Assembly: GCA_021234155.1 (NCBI GenBank)
Contig: JAJEKV010000049.1
Location: 4,959,001 to 5,023,000 of the forward strand
Reading direction: 5' to 3'
DNA length: 64,000 nt
From: Isoetes taiwanensis
Taxonomy: Eukaryota > Streptophyta > Lycopodiopsida > Isoetales > Isoetaceae
In this document: positions 11,754 to 23,552 of the stretch, in pieces
How positions within the stretch are numbered: position 1 is the stretch's first letter
How the letters are laid out: each line of letters opens with the position of its first letter
The notes under the pieces: generated by a model
What the model was told of the DNA's origin: nothing
What the model saw: the letters and a program-made list of their open reading frames with translations, nothing else
Databases searched by the model: none
Program-made: the position numbers and the translations under genes

Positions 11754-13340
11754 TTCAAGTAGCAAATCTTTGGCTTGTTTATCTTCAAATACTCCATAAT
11801 CCTTCAAGCCGAAAAAAACTGTTTGAGAGCATAAGCTACAATGAGAAGAGAGTCCGGTACCTGCAGCCAACCATGCAAACATTAGCGGTAAACCCGGTAA
11901 AGATGCAAGGGCCAAAAGGTACATTAGGACTCTCAGTTTATCACTGATCACCCATTGTGCCTTTTGCCCTCAGTTAATTTAAGCAAGGAAGGATATGAAA
12001 TTGGAAATTTATGCCTACGGCATTCATTGTTCATAAGAAATCAGAGCTTTAAATTGTCCAATCTCTCAAAATATTTTAACAAGGCTCCTGCCATTGTATA
12101 ACTAAAGAATCAGAACTAGAATATATGCTACGAAACATATTTTGATCCCATTCTTTCTGATGAAAATTTCATCTTTTATTTAATCAGTGTATAAGCTGAA
12201 GTAGAATGTGCCATTTAGACTACAAACACTTAATCAGACTTCTTCTTAAACTAGTTAGTCTAGAAAGCAAACTTTTAATGCATTGCATAAAAACCTGGTT
12301 GCATTTGGATCGAAACCAATAGCACCATCATTTCGATTTTGCTCCATTTTAATTCGTGATACACCCGAATCATGAAGCAGCATCTTGGCCTCTGTTTGTT
12401 ACAGACAAAACATTGGCTTCTGTTTGTTACAGACAAAACCTATTATACAGCCGTTTGCTTCAACCAGATATACCTGGTTTGCTTCAACAAGAAGATAACT
12501 GAAGAAAGCTGCTTTGCTAATGCATTGCATCGTTTGTCTTCCATGCCTAGCCTCTTCGCAGCCGAACTTGGGCATCAATCTGAGCGCATCCATCTGAGCT
12601 CAAGGGTAAAGCTTGAATCCATGCAGAGACAGAATAGAAATAGGGCCGGAGCTTATAGATCTAAGCTGGCCGCTGCCGATTAAGGCTATTTCGGGGAGAA
12701 TCACATCCATTGTATTAGGTTTCGGCAGTTTTTGGGAAACCTAACTTAAGGTTTAAATGCAAGCTAATTGCAGATCATACCATGTATTCTGTATCTGAAG
12801 ATTTAGTCGTAAACCTTGTATTTTCTATTTGCAAACTTAGTCTAGCTTTTCCCATGCTATACATGTCAAATGAAAACTGCAAATCATGGGTATTTGCTAT
12901 TTTAGTCCAATCTTTTTTTCATGATGTACACCATACACAAAGGTCCACAACTTTTCTCCATGGTGTACTCCCACAGTCTTGGGAAATAGGTCTTGGGAAA
13001 TAACTGTTGCTCCCAAGCTTAGATAATCTTTAGACAATCTGGCACCATCAAGTATAAAATGCAGATACTACCATTGTAAATGCATCTAGTGCACTAGTGC
13101 ACTGTCTCATAAAAATTCCCGAGCCTAGGGAAGATGCTATTTTTGCATAATATAGGAAGTTTGCATAACATTTCTCCTATGGATTATGTATGCTAATGCA
13201 ATAAGCCATGATACCATGACCCATCCCAATGCTCAATTTTCAAAATATTCCCCAAGCTTAGGGAATTGGAGCATGCTTAAGCTAAATTTTATGCTATACA
13301 CCACGTACACGTTTAGTACTCAGTTTTTGAAATACTCCCA

Positions 13341-14275
13341 AAGGAAGGAAGGAAGAAATTTTTAACGTCCGCGGAACCCAATCGGGTTATGGGACCCAAT
13401 ACAAAAGAGAGGGCAAAAGCCCAGACGGAAACTCGGGGACCAAGCCCCGTGACCAAACCAAAAAGGCCGAAGCCAAAATCAAACGTGGGGACTAGCCCCA
13501 GTACAGACAACTCGGGGGACTATGCCCCGTAGCAAATCACAATACTAGAATCAAACAAAACAAAAGGGCCTAAGCCCAAGCAGATCTCGAAGTCAAATCA
13601 GCTACCCGGATTAACGCCCATGGATCAAGTGGCGGTGATCCCGAATGATGACACCGCCGCCTCTATACACGGCCCACTTCCGCGTGCGAGACGAGCCTCG
13701 CGGACTCGACATAATTCATCCTTCCGTCGACAGAGCTGTGCTGGGGTAAGGTCTTCCTGGACGGAGAAGGAGGTCCCTTGCAAGTGTTTGCCAGGGCGGA
13801 GGATGTGCAGCCTAGATAAAGCATCCCTGAAACTAACTAGCAAATGACGGGGACGGTCAGGCCGTGTTGCTCCAACTCGAGAAGCCGAGAGAATGCCATC
13901 TGCCTGTACGTGCATCACCTCTGAAAAGAAACGGGTCACCTCAACTGCCCCAGGAGTGTCGCTTGCTTCCTCTAAACCCACAATGCATAGGTTCAGGGCT
14001 AATGGGGGCGCTGTGGCCTGGTGAGGCTGCGAAAGCGGGACCTGTGCAGTGGGCAAACAACCCTCGGATAACGGCCGGGTGGGCACAGGTGTGATATCAT
14101 CGGCCTGGGACGTAGCATCCACATGCTCAGACGCTAATCCTGTGGGAGGTACGGGTGTAGCACTGCCGTGCTGCACTGAATCAGCTCCCGCCGACTGTAG
14201 CAGCATCTCTAGAAGCTGGACCCAGCTTCCCAAGGGCAACTGAGCCGATGTGCCTGTGAGTGTGACTGTCGATTG
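13341..14275 (-). mobile_element. LINE-derived insertion with CCTT tail in unit 4
   Basis: A foreign 935 bp segment replaces about 20 bp of unit sequence. Read on the minus strand it enters mid-ORF (5' truncated), has a stop, then about 285 nt of 3' region with three CGGGGC..GTCCCCG-type repeats, and ends in TTCCTTCCTTCCTT, a simple-repeat tail typical of some non-LTR retrotransposons. The target-site deletion instead of duplication fits aberrant target-primed insertion. Confidence 0.7.
13625..14275 (-). CDS. LINE ORF1-like protein, 5' truncated
   Basis: An open frame runs from the insertion junction to a stop at 13625, about 216 codons. The N-terminal half is Pro/Ser/Thr-rich and low complexity. 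The C-terminal ~110 residues look folded: VTRFFSEVM, then SRVGATRPDRPRHLLVSF, then DALSRLHILRPGKHLQG, then FSVQEDLTPAQLCRRKDEL and an Arg-rich end. The order 'basic R-P-R ... V-x-F, R-x-L-x-G, edLt' matches the C-terminal RNA-binding region of L1-type ORF1 proteins. That identification is by remembered pattern only. No reverse transcriptase follows, so the insertion is internally deleted or derives from an ORF1-only transcript. GC content is far higher than in the surrounding array, marking it as foreign. Confidence 0.55.
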   Translation of the reverse strand, partial: QSTVTLTGTSAQLPLGSWVQLLEMLLQSAGADSVQHGSATPVPPTGLASEHVDATSQADDITPVPTRPLSEGCLPTAQVPLSQPHQATAPPLALNLCIVGLEEASDTPGAVEVTRFFSEVMHVQADGILSASRVGATRPDRPRHLLVSFRDALSRLHILRPGKHLQGTSFSVQEDLTPAQLCRRKDELCRVREARLARGSGPCIEAAVSSFGITAT

Positions 14276-15549
14276 GCATCAGCATAATCATAATAAAAAA
14301 AACCCTACCACCTACCGTGGGATATGGGCATAACACCAATATAGTTAACTGTAGACATGGGGAAGGCTAACCCCCACTACCACAGTAGGGGTTATGCCAC
14401 ATCCCATATTAGCCTACATAATTGGAATGAAAACATATTTTCAAGCTAGTTATATCATACCTTATTGAATGTTTCGCCATTTCAACACCACTGTGTTGTC
14501 ATATGCGCGATCAGTATATTTGCATATTTGCGTTAGATCTCATTAGACATCCATGCTAGTAGAAATCCATGATTCCAAAAAGTGGATAGTGTACAACCGA
14601 CCGGGTCGTGCATCCAACCGCTCGAAATTTGTCGTGCCTAGTGGCCAAACATTTTCCTAGTCATGTACAAGTGTCCACCCAACCTGGAATGGACATGTGT
14701 CGTGCCTAGTGGCAAATACTTTCTTTTGTATAATTTCCCTTTTGAGCCCACGCATTTAGCCAAGTATATAAAGAAGCAAGTCAATTGCATTTAGCCAAGT
14801 AGATAAAGAAGTAAGTCAATTGTATATGAGCAATCCAAAGATATTTCTTTAAGCTTAATGATTTTAATGTTACAATCTTTTCGCGAGTTGTATCCAATCG
14901 GCTCGAACTATGTCCCACCTAGTGGCCAAACATTTTCTGGTCAAGTATAGTGTCCACCCAACCTGGAATGGACATGTGTCAGCCTAGTGGCAATTACTTT
15001 CTTTTGTACTTTTTCCTTTTTGCAAAGCAGCCACGCATTTAGCCAAGTATATAAAGAAGCAAGTCAATTGCATTTAGCCAAGTAAATAAGGAAGTAAGTC
15101 AATTGTATCCGAGCAATCCAAAGATATTTCTTTCTTTTTTAAGCATAATGATTTTTATGTTTCAAGATTTTTTCGCTCCTAGTTAGTATTCTAGGAAAAC
15201 ATACCTTGCTCATGACAAACGTCCATGGGGCATGCGGCAACACTGGATGTACCAATGAGAAGAAGTTCCTAAAAAAAACACGGCCTGAACTAGTTAAAAC
15301 TAGACCAGACATCTGCCTCGGTCAATCCCTTGGCAATATTATCCTCCCATTACTAGAATGAGCCTTTCTAGCATGGTACCCCATGTCCCATCCACATCAA
15401 AGAAACATCAGTCAGCATATGCCATAAACTTACTCACAGTATTTGTCTTTGAAGCATGCTACATTTGAAATCCCTGGAATATTAAAGCCATTGCCAGATA
15501 AGCCATTTTAGTACACAATATGCCTTTAGACATTGAAGTCATTATATTA

Positions 15550-15660
15550 AACCGTCAAGTAAAGACCATAGTAAAAAAAAAAGGGAAAATCCAACGGCCC
15601 CCAGATTTTTAAACCAAAAAAACCAACAACACCTCTCGGTTTCGTCATTGGGGAACCTAC
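15550..15660. mobile_element. 111 bp insertion flanked by TA
   Basis: Unit sequence ATTATATTA|TAGTGTAAC is interrupted by 111 bp beginning AACCGTCAAGTAAAGACC and ending GGGGAACCTAC, with TA on both sides. TA duplication suggests a Tc1/Mariner-like MITE, but I see no terminal inverted repeat, so the assignment stays open. Confidence 0.45.
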
Positions 15661-16886
15661 TAGTGTAACAAAGTACTTATTACACAAGTTTAAACTGTAT
15701 GCAATCTGCCTTTCTTATTTTGAATGTACAGCCATGTACATAATGTTAAAAACAGCCATGATCATAATGTTTAAAAATGGCGTTTATTAATTAATTCATG
15801 CTACATAAATGGATATCAACCATCATGCAGCCTTGTCTAAAATCTCATAAAGCTTACCACAACCTGTAGATAGCTCACTATTATTTGTAGAGTATAACTC
15901 ACGATCATTCAGTGCACTTAAAACATTTTAAGAGCCATTCAGAGTTACACCAAGATTTCAAGTAGCAAATCTCTGGCTTGTTTATCTTCAAATACTCCAT
16001 AATCCTTCAAGCCGAAAAAAACTGTTTGAGAGCATAAGCTACAATGAGAAGAGAGTCCGGTACCTGCAGCCAACCATGCAAACATTAGCGGTAAACCCGG
16101 TAAAGATGCAAGGGCCAAAAGGTACATTAGGACTCTCAGTTTATCACTGATCACCCATTGTGCCTTTTGCCCTCAGTTAATTTAAGCAAGGAAGGATATG
16201 AAATTGGAAATTTATGCCTACGGCATTCATTGTTCATAAGAAATCAGAGCTTTAATTGTCCAATCTCTCAAAGTATTTTAACAAGGCTCCTGCCATTGTA
16301 TAACTATAGAATCAGAACTAGAATATATGCTACGAAACATATTTTGATCCTATTCTTTCTGATGAAAATTTCATCTTTTATTTAATCAGTGTATAAGCTG
16401 AAGTAGAATGTGCCATTTAGACTACAAACACTTAATCAGACTTCTTCTTAAACTAGTTAGTCTAGAAAGCAAACTTTTAATGCATTGCATAAAAGCCTGG
16501 TTGCATTTGGATCGAAACCAATAGCACCATCATTTCGATTTTGCTCCATTTCGAATCATGAAGCAGCATCTTGGCCTCTGTTTGTTACAGACAAAACATT
16601 GGCTTCTGTTTGTTACAGACAAAACCTATTATACAGACGTTTGCTTCAACCAGATATACCTGGTTTGCTTCAACAAGAAGATAACTGAAGAAAGCTGCTT
16701 TGCTAATTGCATCGTTTGTCTTCCATGCCTAGCCTCTTCGCAGACGAACTTGGGCATCAATCTGAGCGCATCCATCTGAGCTCAAGGGTAAAGCTTGAAT
16801 CCATGCAGAGACAGAATAGAAATAGGGCCGGAGCTTATAGATCTAAGCTGGCCGCTGCCGATTAAGGCTATTTCGGGGAGAATCAC

Positions 16887-17208
16887 GGGTAAAAGCATGT
16901 TAGGGTGTACCACTTTTGGAACCTGCAAAAGTACATACACTAGGTACTTCAGAACTGGGTACTTTCTCATTTTTCTTTTCATTAAAACTAATACAAAAAT
17001 CCAAAATAAAAGTCAAGGACATGGTAATATTCAAAGTTAAAGTAAAGATAATGCTATCGGAGACCAATATATATATAAAAAGTTATAAAACATACCTTAT
17101 ATTGAGATATTATACAGGTACCCAGTACCCAGTCCTGGCTACCTTTTTAGGTACCTTTTTGGTCACTAAATAATACTTTTTAAGGGACACCCTAACATGC
17201 TTTTACCC
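16887..17208. mobile_element. MITE with perfect 22 bp terminal inverted repeats
   Basis: The insertion in unit 5 begins GGGTAAAAGCATGTTAGGGT and ends with the exact reverse complement (16887-16908 and 17187-17208, 22 bp). TCAC flanks both sides (16883-16886 and 17209-17212), a 4 bp target duplication confirmed against uninterrupted units. The interior (~280 bp) is AT-rich with no transposase and holds subterminal GGTAC-containing repeats. A 4 bp duplication does not fit hAT, Mutator or PIF; the superfamily is unresolved. A related terminus is at 57525-57547. Confidence 0.85.
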
Positions 17209-19285
17209 TCACATCCATTGTATTAGGTTTCGGCAGTTTTTGGGAAACCTAACTTAAGGTTTAAATGCAAGCTAATTGCAGATCATACCATGTATTCTGT
17301 ATCTGCAGATTTAGTCGTAAACCTTGTATTTTGTATTTGCAAACTTAGTCTAGCTTTTCCCATGCTATACATGTCAAATGAAAACTGCAAATCATGGGTA
17401 TTTGCTATTTTAGTCCAATCTTTTTTTCATGATGTACACTATACACAAAAGTCCACAACTTTTCTCCATGGTGTACTCCCACAGTCTTGGGAAATAGGTC
17501 TTGGGAAATAACTGTTGCTCCCAAGCTTAGATAATCTTTAGACAATCTGGCACCATCAAGTATAAAATGCAGATACTACCATTGTAAATGCATCTAGTGC
17601 ACTAGTGCACTGTCTCATAAAAATTCCCGAGCCTAGGGAAGATGCTATTTTTGCATAATATAGGAAGTTTGCATAACATTTCTCCTATGGATTATGTATG
17701 CTAATGCAATAAGCCATGATACCATGACCCATCCCAATGCTCAATTTTCAAAATATTCCCCAAGCTTAGGGAATTGGAGCATGCTTAAGCTAAATTTTAT
17801 GCTATACACCACGTACACGTTTAGTACTCAGTTTTTGAAATACTCCCAAGCTTAGGGGAGATGAGTATGCATCAGCATAATCATAATAAAAAAAACCCGA
17901 CCACCTACCGTGGGATATGGGCATAACACCAATATAGTTAACTGTAGACATGGGGAAGGCTAACCCCCACTACCACAGTAGGGGTTATGCCACATCCCAT
18001 ATTAGCCTACATAATTGGAATGAAAACATATTTTCAAGCTAGTTATATCATACCTTATTGAATGTTTCGCCATTTCAACACCACTGTGTTGTCATATGCG
18101 GTCTGTATATTTGCATATTTGCAGTAGATCTCATTAGACATCCATGCTAGTAGAAATCCATGATTCCAAAAAAGTGGATAGTGTACAACCGGACGGGTCA
18201 GGCATCCAACCGCTCGAAATTTTGTCGCCTAGTGGCCAAACATTTTCCTAGTCATGTACAAATTGTCCACCCAACCGGAATGGACATGTGTCAGGCCTAG
18301 TGGCAAATACTTTCTTTTGTATAATTTCCCTTTTGAGCCCTGCATTTAGCCAAGTATATAAAGAAGCAAGTCAATTGCATTTAGCCAAGTAGATAAAGAA
18401 GTAAGTCAATTGTATAACGAGCAATCCAAGCATATTTCTTTTTAAGCTTAATGATTTTAATGTTACAATCTTTTCGCGATTGTATCCAATCGGCTCGGAA
18501 CTATGTCCGACCTAGTGGCCAAACATTTTCCTGGTCAAGTATAGTGTCCACCCAACTGGAATGGACATGTGTCAGGCCTAGTGGCAATTACTTTCTTTTG
18601 TACTTTTTCCTTTTGTGCAGCAGCCCTGCATTTAGCCAAGTATATAAAGAAGCAAGTCAATTGCATTTAGCCAAGTAAATAAGGAAGTAAGTCAATTGTA
18701 TCAGGAGCAATCCAAAGATATTTCTTTCTTTAAGCAGAATGATTTTTATGTTTCAGTATTTTCGCTCCTAGTTAGTATTCTAGGAAAACATACCTTGCTC
18801 ATGACAAACGTCCATGGGGCATGCGGCAACACTGGATGTACCAATGAGAAGAAGTTCCCAAAAAAACCCGGCCTGAACTAGTTAAAACTAGACCAGACAT
18901 CTGCCTCGGTCAATCCCTTGGCAGTATTATCCTCCCATTACTAGAATGAGCCTTTCTAGCATGGTACCCCATGTCCCATCCACATCAAAGAAACATCAGT
19001 CAGCATATGCCATAAACTTACTCACAGTATTTGTCTTTGAAGCATGCTACATTTGAAATCCCTCGAATATTAAAGCCATTGCCAGATAAGCCATTTTAGT
19101 ACACAATATGCCTTTAGACATTGAAGTCATCTATCTATATCTATCTATCTATATATAATAATAAAGGCGTTTTATGATAGTCTGTGCGCAATCTTGCGCG
19201 TTGAATTTTTTAACTTGTTCTCATCCGTTGATTTTATGTGACGGTTCTGGCTCTCTTCCCCAAATCCGCGCTTCTTCCCTTTCCA

Positions 19286-19369
19286 GTTCTGAATGCCGGA
19301 ATGGGTATTTTAGTTTCTGTTATAAAAGTTCTGAATGCCGGAATGGGTATGTCAATTTTAGTTTCTGTT
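19286..19369 (+). repeat. Subterminal ~42 bp direct repeat in the Helitron
   Basis: GTTCTGAATGCCGGAATGGG begins at 19286 and again at 19328, each followed by a TTTTAGTTTCTGTTA stretch. It lies ~150 bp inside the Helitron's 5' end. Confidence 0.75.
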
Positions 19370-20136
19370 AGAAAAATGCGGTTTCTATCTCCCCCAATTT
19401 TTTCCCTTCTGATCACGTTCTTTTCCTCTCTGAGCAGTTTGAAAGCGTTGCACCCGGGTTCGGGTTCATGGAGCACTTCATTCACGATTTTGTGGTTCGT
19501 GTTATGGGTCTCAAGCGTGGCAGTGAAGCAAATCTATCCCTAGCCTATCCTTTCTTCCGGCTCCTTGCTTTTGGATCAAATCCGTAGGGTTTTTGTTGCC
19601 ATTGCTATCTGAGAAAATTTCACAGGGTGTTTGCTTGCTATTCTGATCAATCCACGGATTTCTTTGTTGCTGATGCCATCTGAACAACTCCACAGATTTT
19701 TGTTTATTTGCCACAGCTTTGAGCGGCATGGCAAGGCATTCTTATCTTTGATGCTCTGTTTTCGGTTCCATTTCTGATTTTTGGTTCCCTTTCTTCATAA
19801 ACAGCTCCTTATTGTGCAAGAGAATGAAGCTTATTGCCATGCATTTGAGAGACTGGAAACAGATAAGTAGTATTATTGCATTCTAATGCTTTATCATCAC
19901 ATTTTCTTCTGCATCAGGCTTTATTGAATGCAATTGAGGCACGCTTCACTGAGGCTTTATTGATTCTAATGCTTTATTCTTCTGCATTAGGCACGCTCAC
20001 TGAGGCCTGTGTTGTGCTACTATGAGGAGATGGGTTGCAACGGTCTTTCCAGCAAGTTAACGAGCAAATATGAGGTACACTTTCTTCTTTTACATATATT
20101 GCCAGATTTGGCACTTATATGTTTCAGGTTTGCAAG

Positions 20137-20256
20137 CATCAGATGGGCATGGCAATGATAAAAGATTTGCCCAGCAGGGATCAGAGTGGAGCCTTGAACA
20201 GATTGCAATTGTACAAGGTGTTGATCCTGCCTCTATGTATATTTCTTGGATCACAG
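20137..20256 (+). pseudogene. Captured purple acid phosphatase fragment, N-terminal exon
   Basis: The frame reads DGHGNDKRFAQQGSEWSLEQ then IAIVQGVDPASMYISWITG and stops at an intact donor, ACAG|GTAAGG. Plant purple acid phosphatases have a 'PEQI.....SMWVSWVTG' segment with an exon boundary at this place, just before the metallophosphatase domain. The fragment belongs to the Helitron and lacks the metal ligands. Family assignment is by recognised motif order across this and the next two fragments. Confidence 0.7.
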
Positions 20257-20352
20257 GTAAGGCCAGGAAAGTTCTAATAGAATTTTCAAGTTGTTCAAAA
20301 TTATTTTATATCATTGTTTGTTCGGTAACATATGCAAGGGATTATTAAATAG

Positions 20353-20503
20353 GCAGAATATAGAATATCTGGATCCTTCCATAATTGACACCATTGTTAG
20401 GTATGAGACTTCTCAAAATAATTTGATAGATGTAGCCAAGGGTAAATCATCCATGCATAGCCAGTTTAATGCATATGAGGGGCTTAAGAATTATACATCC
20501 GGG
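20353..20503 (+). pseudogene. Captured purple acid phosphatase fragment, second exon
   Basis: The frame reads QNIEYLDPSIIDTIVRYETS, then KSSMHSQFNAYEGLKNYTSG. In plant purple acid phosphatases the corresponding segment follows WVTG and has 'LDPS..S.V.YG', 'Y.FEGL.NYTSG'. It follows fragment 1 after a ~96 bp intron-like gap whose donor is intact and acceptor weak. Confidence 0.7.
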
Positions 20504-20631
20504 TCTAATTCACCTTGTAAAATCATAAAGTATATTCTAATGACTACTTTACATCTTTGAATATAGTATGTTAAACATGGTTACAATGTTTTGGCATGTC
20601 CGATCTAGGTCTTAAGCCACATATAACATAC

Positions 20632-20763
20632 TACTACCAATGCGGGACCTAAAACATAGTTGCAATGAGTGAAATATTCAGCTTTACCACCTGGTGCTCA
20701 GTATGCCTGGCTAAAACGCGATCTGGAGGCTGTGGATAGATATTTAACTTCATGGATGGTAGT
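20632..20763 (+). pseudogene. Captured purple acid phosphatase fragments, later exons fused
   Basis: TACTACCAATGCGGG gives YYQCG, then after a stop the same frame gives NIVAMSEIFSFTT, matching 'YYRCGD....AMS...SFTT'. A frame change then gives QYAWLKRDLEAVDRYLTSWM, matching the C-terminal 'QY.WL..DL..VDR..TPWLV' segment. The catalytic core that should lie between is missing, so the captured copy cannot encode an enzyme. Confidence 0.7.
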
Positions 20764-20819
20764 TTCCATCTCCTGCCCTTGCTTCTATTTTTACTGATTT
20801 TTCTACAATCCAGAGCCTG

Positions 20820-21245
20820 ATATTAGATGAACCCAATTGTGCCCTTCAAGAAAATTGGTATGAATAAAGCATTGACTCTATGCTCAAGGCTCTTGTAAAT
20901 GCTTAGATGGAAGCTAGGTCCAGATTTTTCTGTAATACAAAAGTCAAGGATGCAAAAGAAGATCAGGAGGGATTAGATCCTTGCACTCCTAAATGATCAT
21001 AAGAGGTCTTTAAAGATGATCATAGTAAGAATTGCAAATGGCCTGAACATGACTTAGATTCTAAAAGTTGTGGCACGTTAGAATTGGATCCTGGAGAGAC
21101 AAAGAAATGAATTATTAGGGCATTAAATTTTGAGGGAGTTCAAGCAAAAGAGCATGTTGCTATTGCAAAGCAGTCTACAGGAAAGGACTCTATCGTAATA
21201 GATCTAGCAAAAGGTTCATTTAAGAAGAATAGTAAGTTGTAGGTA
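20820..21245 (+). pseudogene. Second decayed coding stretch inside the Helitron
   Basis: One plus-strand frame keeps protein-like composition with only a few stops (EVFKDDHSKNCKWPEHDLDS, then EGVQAKEHVAIAKQSTGKDS). It probably is another captured or ancestral host fragment. The source gene is not recognised. Confidence 0.3.
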
Positions 21246-22805
21246 GAGAGCAGCCATGCATATTCAAGCTACATGTCTCATTATGGAGAAAAAACATTTG
21301 CTGTGGCATTATTGTGAGACAGAATACTTTGATTCTATGGTGTAAGTTGCGCTGCCTTTTAAGAACAAATTTGCACTGCAATATGTAGTTTTGATTGGAA
21401 CTACCAAATCACTTTTGTAACAACATGTCTGCATTATTTTTTTGCATTTACTCTTTGCTATAGCAATTGAGTTGGATAATGCATTTGCCTAGAGGTCATT
21501 TCATAAGTCAAGTCAGAATTTCATTTGGCGTGCATGATAATATATGTGGGTTCATGTGCAGCTACATATCAAGCTTTCTATTTCTACCAGAGCTTAATTA
21601 TTGTGTGCTTCCTTTTATATAGAAAATGCTCAGATTTGGGCTCTGAAAATACACAATTGGCTCAATCTATTAATTTTTAGGTTCCCATCTGATAGCTACA
21701 TTTTGGAGCAAACACTATGCTCTTGAAGTTATTGAACTGCATGACGTTGAATTTTGCTATGCCGAGTGCAGCGTGAAGAAAATATCTAGATGGCTTTTAT
21801 GTCAATCTTTCCCAAGGGGAATGAAATCATGCACATTATGCAAAAAGTAGTGACGATCTTGCAAAATAATGACATGCTCACATGGCTTAAAAAGATATGA
21901 TTTGCACTTGGATTGCTTCCCCCTAAGGTCAGTGGTCAAGGCGGGTTGAGGCTCAAGATACTCTCTTCGCCAACTATGATTAAACAAGGTTATTACGCCT
22001 TGATTCTAATTTACTACAAAATGGTGTGCAACATGTACAAATAAGATTTTCTTTCGCTATGCCGAGTGCATCAAAAAAGAAAAGGCGTTTTTCCGTTTGA
22101 TAGTTGTAATACTCGCAGGCGACTTTTTTATGTCATGGGTTTTTCATCTGGTCCCGAGGGAAATATGAATTGTGCACATCTTGAATCCGTGCGGGATAGC
22201 TGAAATGGAGTGACATCTAGAATTATTACACGCTATAACTACTCTCTTTAAAGTCAAACTAAAGCATGGACATGTATTTTATGGCAATGGTTTCGTTGAG
22301 CTAATGTGAAGCAATGGCTTTATTTGTTAGGCGCGACTTCTATTTGATTCCTCAAGCTCGAAAGTGTAATCCTATGCTCTTTCTTTTTGTTTTCTTCTCT
22401 TCTATTATTGTTCTTGAAGGATGTCAACTGTAATTCGATTGTGTAGATGGAATGTATATGAAACTTGATGTAAACTACCTTTGCTATGAAAGGAAAGAAA
22501 TTTGAAGATTGCATAGATTGCATCAAAGTTGCAAAGGCTAATGCTTCATGATGTTAAATTTGTTGCCTAAGATCCTTATCATCATGATAATTGCAATTGA
22601 AAGTTACCAAGTTGTGGCACGTTCCATTTACCATTTAATCTCATTCAAAAGCCCTTTCCATCTTTTGGCTTATTTTTTGAAGACATGTTAATATTGTGAA
22701 TAGAAGAATAGAAGCAAGTTAGATTTAGGCATATTTACACTTAATGGATTATGATTGGTATAAGTATCTAACATGTATTGTGTACCACTAGCAACTCATG
22801 GGCAA

Positions 22806-22976
22806 GAATCATAAAAAGATTATATGATTCTCAAAACCTTATAAGTTGTATTTAAATATTAATCTCAATAAATAGAATATTATATAAGAAAAGTTGTATT
22901 TAAATATTAATCTCAATAAATAGAATATTATATAAGAATCATAAAAAGATTATATGATTCTCAAACCTCATAAGTT
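22806..22976 (+). repeat. Nested tandem repeats in the Helitron 3' half
   Basis: AGTTGTATTTAAATATTAAT...AGAATATTATATAAGAA occurs twice in succession, bracketed by two copies of ATCATAAAAAGATTATATGA. This is local duplication in AT-rich DNA. Confidence 0.75.
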
Positions 22977-23552
22977 GTACATGTTAAGAGCACTCAATGT
23001 TAATGAAAGCTTTAAAAGACAACACTTGAGTCAACACACAAATTCACCTGCATGATATGACCATTCCAAAACTTAATCACTTATGTTCAAGTTTTAAGCT
23101 CAATAAATAAAACACTTTAAAAGGACAATATTCAACTTTAAGTTGGAATAAACAATTATATATGTCCAACTTGACATTCTCACTATATTTTTATTAATTT
23201 TGAACTTAATCCCAACGAAAAGCCCAGCAACGCTGGGCACTTTTTCTAGTTATATTATAGTGTAACAAAGTACTTATTACACAAGTTTAAACTGTATGCA
23301 ATCTGCCTTTCTTATTTTGAATGTACAGCCATGTACATAATGTTAAAAACAGCCATGATCATAATGTTTAAAAATGATGTTTACAATTAATTCATGCTAC
23401 ATAAATGGATATCAACCATCATGTAGCCTTGTCTAAAATCTCATAAAGCTTATCACAACCTGTAGATAGCTCACTATTATTTGTAGAGTATAACTCACGA
23501 TCATTCAGTGCACTTAAAACATTTTAAGAGCCATTCAGAGTTACACCAAGAT

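Larger units (their letters stand above)
11754..15956. repeat. Tandem unit 4 with two insertions
   Basis: Fourth copy. A 935 bp LINE-derived insertion lies at 13341-14275, with loss of about 20 bp of unit sequence, and a 111 bp insertion lies at 15550-15660. The stretch 14500-15130 carries many CTG/CAG-linked differences from unit 3. Confidence 0.9.
19130..23249 (+). mobile_element. Helitron, non-autonomous, with captured gene fragments
   Basis: The host sequence GAAGTCA|TTATATTATAG, intact in other units, is split exactly between A and T with no duplication. The insert starts TCTATCTATATCTATC (5' TC) and ends in CTAG, preceded 7 nt upstream by a hairpin GCCCAGC-AAC-GCTGGGC (23222-23238). 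These are the hallmarks of rolling-circle Helitrons: TC start, CTRR end, 3' hairpin, A/T insertion. No Rep/helicase is present. The interior carries purple acid phosphatase exon fragments and a second decayed coding stretch, all on the plus strand. It is unique to unit 5, so it arrived after amplification. Confidence 0.93.
15957..23552. repeat. Tandem unit 5 with MITE and Helitron
   Basis: Fifth copy. A 322 bp MITE plus 4 bp duplication (16887-17212) and a 4120 bp Helitron (19130-23249) interrupt it. Removing both leaves about 3150 bp. The AG acceptor of the small exon-like block is GG in this copy only (near 18858). Confidence 0.9.
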
